Positions 24,551-27,601 of a stretch of DNA of 27,601 bases are shown here, one piece after another. The stretch comes from Clostridia bacterium (GTDB lineage Bacteria > Bacillota > Clostridia > Christensenellales > UBA1242). A program made the position numbers and the translations under genes. The notes under the pieces were generated by a model. The model worked only from the letters and a program-made list of their open reading frames with translations. It searched no databases and was not told where the DNA came from. Where the stretch lies: the NCBI GenBank assembly GCA_017473285.1, contig JAFULP010000011.1, positions 1 to 27,601 of the forward strand, in the 5' to 3' direction. Position 1 is the stretch's first letter. Every line of letters starts with the position of its first letter.

Positions 24551-24562
24551 GACACTTCCTTT

Positions 24563-24766
24563 CTATTCTTTAAATAAATCAATAACTTTTATTTGTAGTT
24601 CTTCACATATCGCTAATATCATTTTCAAACTAACATTAATTTTGCCGTTTTCAAGTTTATTAATATAACTTGCATCTTTTCCAATTCTTAAACTTAATTC
24701 ATAAGCCGATAAATTTTTCTTCATTCTTTCTTTGGCAACATTTAGTCCAAAAGTTTCAAATTTCAT
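24563..24766 (-). CDS. Small XRE-family DNA-binding protein
   Basis: A 67-residue single-domain XRE protein: LSAYELSLRIGKDASYINKLENGK (19-42) forms the helix-turn-helix. It is not a recent duplicate of its neighbour, as few residues agree outside the fold. AAGGAG lies before the ATG. It is the first gene of the two-XRE unit and faces the SLOG gene across 75 bases that hold a palindrome and a TTGACT direct repeat. Proteins of this size commonly repress their own promoter. Confidence 0.88.
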   Translation of the reverse strand: MKFETFGLNVAKERMKKNLSAYELSLRIGKDASYINKLENGKINVSLKMILAICEELQIKVIDLFKE

Positions 24767-24806
24767 AAATACGCTCCTTAAAAAGAATTGTATTATGAAA
24801 ATTTAG

Positions 24807-24841
24807 TTGACTAATTGACTGATATTCCATATAATGGAATT
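24807..24841 (+). promoter_or_regulatory. Leaderless-type promoter with operator-like palindrome
   Basis: TTGACT (24807-24812), 17 bases and TATAAT (24830-24835), then six bases to the ATG at 24842. The -10 box lies inside the perfect palindrome ATTCCAT-ATA-ATGGAAT (24824-24840), a natural operator. TTGACTAATTGACT is also a direct repeat at the -35 region. Confidence 0.75.
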
Positions 24842-25342
24842 ATGGTCAATGTGGATAAAATTATAACAATATCAATATTTGGAAATAGATTTGTTCCAAG
24901 GATGGAAGATGCTAGAAAAGACTTATACAATTATCTTAAATTGAAAGTTAAGGATAACAATGTAAGAATTCTAGTAGGCACTCATGGAGATTATGACAGA
25001 CTAGCATTGGGTGTATGTAAGCAGTTGCAAAGAGAATATAGCAACATACATATTAGTTTAGTGTTTACAAGTCAAAAATTCTTGATTAAAGAGATGCAAA
25101 TGGACGAGTTTACTGGTTATTATAAAGGTGTTGAAACGATGATATACGACATTGAAGAAATATATTACAAAAGGCAAATTGTTGTATCAAACCAAAAAAT
25201 GGTGGATGATAGCGATGAAGTGGTGGTATACAATCGTGGCAATAATTCATATTATAGCGGAACAAATAGAGTAATTAAATATGCAAAGAAACAAAATAAG
25301 CCAATAATAAACCTGTTTAATGAAAAAGTGTTAAATCAATAA
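24842..25342 (+). CDS. SLOG-family protein (Rossmann-like, putative ligand sensor)
   Basis: A 166-residue protein. The pattern TISIFGNRF, RILVGTHGDYDRLAL (about 42-57), HISLVFTS, VETMIYDIEEIYYKRQIVVSNQKMVDDSD and GTNRVIKYAKKQNKPIINLF matches the DUF1273/YpsA-related SLOG families. These are predicted to bind nucleotide-derived ligands and are common in mobile and defence contexts. The frame is open upstream to 24815, but that start lies within the promoter, so ATG 24842 is chosen. No ribosome site is present and the message should be leaderless. It faces two XRE genes, suggesting a small regulated module. Its cellular role is unknown. Confidence 0.8.
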   Translation: MVNVDKIITISIFGNRFVPRMEDARKDLYNYLKLKVKDNNVRILVGTHGDYDRLALGVCKQLQREYSNIHISLVFTSQKFLIKEMQMDEFTGYYKGVETMIYDIEEIYYKRQIVVSNQKMVDDSDEVVVYNRGNNSYYSGTNRVIKYAKKQNKPIINLFNEKVLNQ

Positions 25343-25386
25343 TTTAATTATTAGGCTTTTTATTCAAATAAATTTTTATAAATCCA

Positions 25387-25415
25387 TTGACAATTGGGCT
25401 GGGGTGTGCTATTAT
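25387..25415 (+). promoter_or_regulatory. Promoter of the rplU-prp-rpmA operon
   Basis: TTGACA (25387-25392), 17 bases and TATTAT (25410-25415). It is the only good promoter before rplU and would give a leader of about 250 bases that contains repeat block 3. The first transcribed bases can form GTGG/CCAC. Confidence 0.7.
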
Positions 25416-25450
25416 AGTGGGGTAGTACCACATTGAACAGGTTTTAAATG

Positions 25451-25606
25451 AATATGAAGGTATGAAAATATGAAGGTGGCTAACGCCTTATGAAAATATT
25501 GTGGTAAAATTATATTAATTATAATCGAACCATAATAAGCAAACTTGTTTGCGACTTCATAAGCGAAGCGACTTAATATTTTCATTGAGCGAAGCAACTT
25601 CATAAA
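25451..25606. repeat. Mosaic palindromic repeat block 3
   Basis: This lies between the rplU promoter and rplU and holds no gene. TATGAAGG linkers lead to GGCTAACGCC (25478-25487). They are followed by CCATAATAAGCAAAC-TT-GTTTGC, a close copy of block 1 (reverse complement of 9201-9236) and of 15165-15196. CATAAGCGAAGCG then TTAATATTTTCAT equals the end of block 1 (9361-9387). The rest of the gap 25343-25675 contains only the promoter and the ribosome site. Confidence 0.85.
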
Positions 25607-25675
25607 ATTAAGTTGTAAAGCATTTAAATTCTACCTTAAAAGTGAGTCTTCAAAAATTGATAGGAGGTAACTAAG

Positions 25676-25981
25676 ATGTACGCAATAGCACTTATCGCTG
25701 GTAAGCAATATAAGGTTACAGTTGGTGATGTTGTAAGAGTGGACCGTTTAAGCAATGAAGTTGGCGAAAATGTTGAATTCCCAGTTCTTATGACAGCAAA
25801 CGAAGGTAACATTGTTGCTGGTAACCCAGTAGTTAAAGATGTTGTGGTTAAGGCAAAAGTTCAATCACACACTTTGGGTAACAAAATTGTTGTGTTCAAG
25901 TACAAAGCTAAGAAGAACGAACGCAAGAAGAAAGGACACAGACAAGCCTACACTAACATTGTAATTGAAAGTATAGGTTAA
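25676..25981 (+). CDS. rplU: 50S ribosomal protein L21
   Basis: A component of the large ribosomal subunit that binds 23S rRNA. It has 101 residues, the normal length. The N-terminus MYAIALIAGKQYKV, GDVVRVDRL, and the basic C-terminal segment YKAKKNERKKKGHRQAYTNI are characteristic. A strong AGGAGGT site precedes the ATG. It is the first gene of rplU-prp-rpmA, an order conserved across Firmicutes. The usual structured L21 leader was not recognised. Confidence 0.97.
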   Translation: MYAIALIAGKQYKVTVGDVVRVDRLSNEVGENVEFPVLMTANEGNIVAGNPVVKDVVVKAKVQSHTLGNKIVVFKYKAKKNERKKKGHRQAYTNIVIESIG

Positions 25982-25983
25982 TT

Positions 25984-26316
25984 ATGATTAAAATCACTAT
26001 TATCAAAAACGGTGAAAATGTAACTGCTATTAGTTGCGATGGTCATTCAGGTTATGCTGAAAGTGGAAGTGATATAGTATGCGCAAGTGTGTCGGTGCTA
26101 ACTCAAAATGCACAGAAGACATTTGAAGAAATTTTGCATATTAACACTGATTATGTTGTAGACGAAGATGTGCCAAGTTTGTCAATAAGTTTGCCAAGTT
26201 TAACTGGCGAGCAAGCAAAACAGGCATATTTGATTATGAATAGTACAGCAAATGGGCTTCGTGATATTGCTAGCAGTTTCCCAAAATATATTAATATAAA
26301 GGAGAAACGAAGATGA
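25984..26316 (+). CDS. prp: Ribosomal-processing cysteine protease Prp
   Basis: Prp removes the N-terminal extension of ribosomal protein L27, a step essential in Staphylococcus aureus. The 110-residue protein has catalytic His21 (DGHSGYAESG) and Cys33 (DIVCASVS), close to H22 and C34 of the staphylococcal enzyme. It starts two bases after the rplU stop, with its weak ribosome site inside rplU, and overlaps rpmA by ATGA. Translation of the three genes is thus tightly coupled. Its substrate gene is the next one, and the L27 precursor here carries the matching cleavage site. It is the only gene in the window that ends in TGA. Confidence 0.95.
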   Translation: MIKITIIKNGENVTAISCDGHSGYAESGSDIVCASVSVLTQNAQKTFEEILHINTDYVVDEDVPSLSISLPSLTGEQAKQAYLIMNSTANGLRDIASSFPKYINIKEKRR

Positions 26317-26591
26317 AAATATTAGTTCAGTTATTCGCCCACAAGAAAGGTGGCGGTAGCACTAAGAACGGCAGAGATAGTAATAGTAAGCGTCTTGGTG
26401 TTAAGCGTGCTGACGGTCAATTCGTATTGGCTGGAAATATTATCGTTCGTCAAAGAGGAACTAGAATTTATCCAGGTGCTAATGTTGGTTTAGGTAAGGA
26501 TTATACCTTATTTGCTTTAACAGATGGAGTTGTAAAATTTGGTCGTGACGGTCGTGGTAGAAAGTGCGTAAATATTCAACCAAAAATTTAG
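26313..26591 (+). CDS. rpmA: 50S ribosomal protein L27 with cleavable N-terminus
   Basis: L27 reaches the peptidyl-transferase centre with its N-terminus. The 92-residue product has the conserved STKNGRDSNSKRLGVKRADGQ and VRQRGTRIYPG stretches. It begins with MKILVQLFA before HKKGG, matching the Firmicutes extension whose cleavage after the Phe-Ala pair by Prp exposes the functional end. AAAGGAG lies in the end of prp, 9 bases before the ATG. A terminator at 26682 follows, preceded by an unusual repeat. obgE, which often comes next, is absent. Confidence 0.97.
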   Translation: MKILVQLFAHKKGGGSTKNGRDSNSKRLGVKRADGQFVLAGNIIVRQRGTRIYPGANVGLGKDYTLFALTDGVVKFGRDGRGRKCVNIQPKI

Positions 26592-26594
26592 TAT

Positions 26595-26679
26595 TACAAA
26601 AGATAAAATATATATGTACAAATGATAAAGTACATAATTTGAAATACACAAGATAAACATATTAAATACAAATGATAAA
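26595..26679 (+). repeat. Four-copy 13-base repeat, TACAAAWGATAAA type
   Basis: Copies begin at 26595 (TACAAAAGATAAA), 26617 (TACAAATGATAAA), 26645 (TACACAAGATAAA) and 26667 (TACAAATGATAAA). Start-to-start distances are 22, 28 and 22, so two pairs form a 50-base tandem duplication. It lies in the 3' untranslated part of the rpmA message. The gap from here to the next gene (26706-26907) otherwise holds only AT-rich DNA and a promoter. Confidence 0.75.
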
Positions 26680-26681
26680 GG

Positions 26682-26705
26682 TCGCCTATTAATAGGCGAT
26701 TTTTT
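26682..26705 (+). terminator. Intrinsic terminator of the rplU operon
   Basis: TCGCCTATT (26682-26690) and AATAGGCGA (26691-26699) form a GC-containing hairpin followed by six T. Confidence 0.9.
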
Positions 26706-26843
26706 GTGCATATAAATTAGTTAATTAATTTTAAATTATATATCTAAAACTAAATTTATAAGTAGAATTATGTCTAATTTTAAGATTATTTGTTTAATTT
26801 TGGCATAATTTTTGATTAAATTAAATAAAATTATTATAAATTT

Positions 26844-26883
26844 GTCAAATATGTTTGACTGAAATAAATATATTTGATATGAT
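26844..26883 (+). promoter_or_regulatory. Promoter with overlapping palindrome
   Basis: TTGACT (26855-26860), 17 bases and TATGAT (26878-26883). The palindrome GTCAAA-TATG-TTTGAC (26844-26859) covers the -35 box and could be a repressor site. Confidence 0.65.
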
Positions 26884-26907
26884 AAAAGTATCAAAAGGAG
26901 GGTTTTT

Positions 26908-27426
26908 ATGAAAAAGTGGATTGGAGCATTATGTTCTGCATTGGCTGGTGTTTTGTCACTAGTATTCTTGTCACTTCCTGTATTTACAGTTGATATGGGT
27001 ACATTGGGTAGTGAAAAGACTTCTGGTTGGAAGATGTTGACTGACAAAACTGTAGGCGAAGCAGACATCACTGCTGTTACTTGGTACCGCATTTTTGCTT
27101 GGATTTTGGTAGTATTGGCTATAGTATTAATCGTTATGGCTGTTCTTCAAATCTTGGCTAACCTAAATGTTATCAAGATGCCAGCAATCTTAACTACTAT
27201 CAATAATTTTGCATTATTGGCATTAGTAGTAGTTTCAATTCTTGCTTTGGTTGCAAACTATGGCATCCGTAGCGAACAAATCGATATGGTAACTGATGCG
27301 TTTGGCAAGGAAGCAGGTAAGGAAGCCGCTAAAGCTTATGGCGTTGGTGCTAGCCTTTGGGTTGTAACTGTAGTAAATGCTATTGCAGCAGTTTGTGCAA
27401 ATGTATTTGCTAAAAAAGCAGACTAA
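26908..27426 (+). CDS. Unknown four-helix membrane protein
   Basis: A 172-residue protein with four hydrophobic segments: about 5-27, 60-87, 97-117 and 147-167. An extracytoplasmic loop (28-58) and a second polar loop rich in Ala, Glu and Lys (120-145) separate them. The N-terminus MKKW is positively charged. I do not recognise the family. AAAGGAGGG is a strong ribosome site, and a terminator follows closely, so it is a single-gene unit with a regulated-looking promoter. Use of GGT, GCT and CTT codons resembles the ribosomal genes before it, hinting at good expression. Confidence 0.75.
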   Translation: MKKWIGALCSALAGVLSLVFLSLPVFTVDMGTLGSEKTSGWKMLTDKTVGEADITAVTWYRIFAWILVVLAIVLIVMAVLQILANLNVIKMPAILTTINNFALLALVVVSILALVANYGIRSEQIDMVTDAFGKEAGKEAAKAYGVGASLWVVTVVNAIAAVCANVFAKKAD

Positions 27427-27433
27427 TTCATTG

Positions 27434-27467
27434 AAAAAAACTAGGAGTATCAATTCCTAGTTTTTTT
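27434..27467 (+). terminator. Intrinsic terminator
   Basis: A 13-bp stem (27434-27446 with 27455-27467) has an 8-base loop and seven T at its end. It closes the membrane protein gene just before the IS200-type element. Confidence 0.9.
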
Positions 27468-27476
27468 GTAAAAGAA

Positions 27477-27601
27477 AACCACGGGATAGTCCCGTGGTTC
27501 CAAAAAGGTTAACCTTTGCACCATATTCTCCTTTGTGATAAAATAAAGTTGTAGTTCGCAAAATTACAATTTACATTCACAAAGGAGAATTTTTATGGAT
27601 A
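27477..27601 (+). mobile_element. Left end of an IS200-type insertion sequence
   Basis: A subterminal hairpin AACCACGGGA-TAG-TCCCGTGGTT (27477-27499) is followed by the palindrome AAAGGTTAACCTTT (27504-27517). ATTCTCCTTTGTGA (27525-27538) is the exact complement of TCACAAAGGAGAAT (27577-27590), so the transposase ribosome site GGAG is held in a 14-bp stem. This is the arrangement known for IS200 elements, which keep transposase low and have imperfect palindromes rather than terminal inverted repeats. The right end is outside the window, and the exact left cleavage site cannot be fixed. Confidence 0.75.
27595..27601 (+). CDS. tnpA: First codons of a putative IS200 transposase (TnpA)
   Basis: ATG GAT begins 4 bases after the sequestered GGAG site and is cut by the window edge. 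Only two residues (Met-Asp) are visible, so the call rests on the upstream IS200-type left end. TnpA of this family is a Y1 HUH single-strand transposase. Confidence 0.5.

Noticed and set aside
24815..24841. A longer start for the SLOG protein
   Set aside because: The extension consists of the promoter spacer and the -10 box, and the family begins at the strand just after ATG 24842.
25416..25450. A T-box or classical L21 leader motif in GGGGTAGTACCAC
   Set aside because: It is only a 4-bp hairpin at the transcript start, and the surrounding leader is made of mosaic repeats.

Overview
The window comes from a low-GC, AT-rich Gram-positive-type bacterium. It is most likely an uncultured, fermentative member of the Clostridia. 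The reasons are purine-rich Shine-Dalgarno sites, TTGACA-N17-TATAAT promoters, pyruvate formate-lyase, an L27 with a cleavable N-terminus plus its Prp protease, SpoVB-like and SpoIVFB-like membrane proteins, and a MinD/MinE pair. Stops are mostly TAA and TAG, with one TGA. No rRNA, tRNA or CRISPR array was seen.

Region 1 (1-5950): the end of an unidentified gene, then a leftward TM2/zinc-ribbon gene, mnmA and an MFS transporter. Rightward follow recX, acpS with an unknown 310-residue protein, and another unknown small protein. Region 2 (5984-11057): leftward ileS, of the long type with an altered GxHH signature. Behind it lie 0.7 kb of palindromic repeats and structured DNA, an unknown gene, and a uracil-DNA glycosylase gene interrupted by an early in-frame TAG. 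Region 3 (11118-16057): a SpoVB/PST-type flippase, a two-LysM protein, a HEPN-like/CBS protein, a RlmI-like methyltransferase, a second repeat block and an RluA-type pseudouridine synthase.

Region 4 (16160-21185): a degenerate Ppx/GppA-like protein, a compact GC-rich chain of hairpins that can fold as a cloverleaf, a divergent MreB-like protein, minD, minE and a SpoIVFB-like M50 protease. Region 5 (21242-25342): pflB-pflA, two small XRE repressor-like genes, and a divergent SLOG-family gene whose -10 box lies in a palindrome. Region 6 (25387-27601): rplU-prp-rpmA with a third repeat block in its leader, a four-helix membrane protein, and the left end of an IS200-type element cut by the window edge.

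Regions 4 and 6 look like the two halves of the cluster known in Bacillus as mreBCD-minCD-spoIVFAB-rplU-ysxB-rpmA. Here mreC, mreD, minC and spoIVFA are missing, and the pfl/XRE/SLOG block separates the halves. The most striking other signals are a recurrent promoter layout that places the transcription start on the start codon (candidate leaderless mRNAs), the mosaic hairpin repeats shared by three intergenic regions, and the cloverleaf element at 17690-17771.
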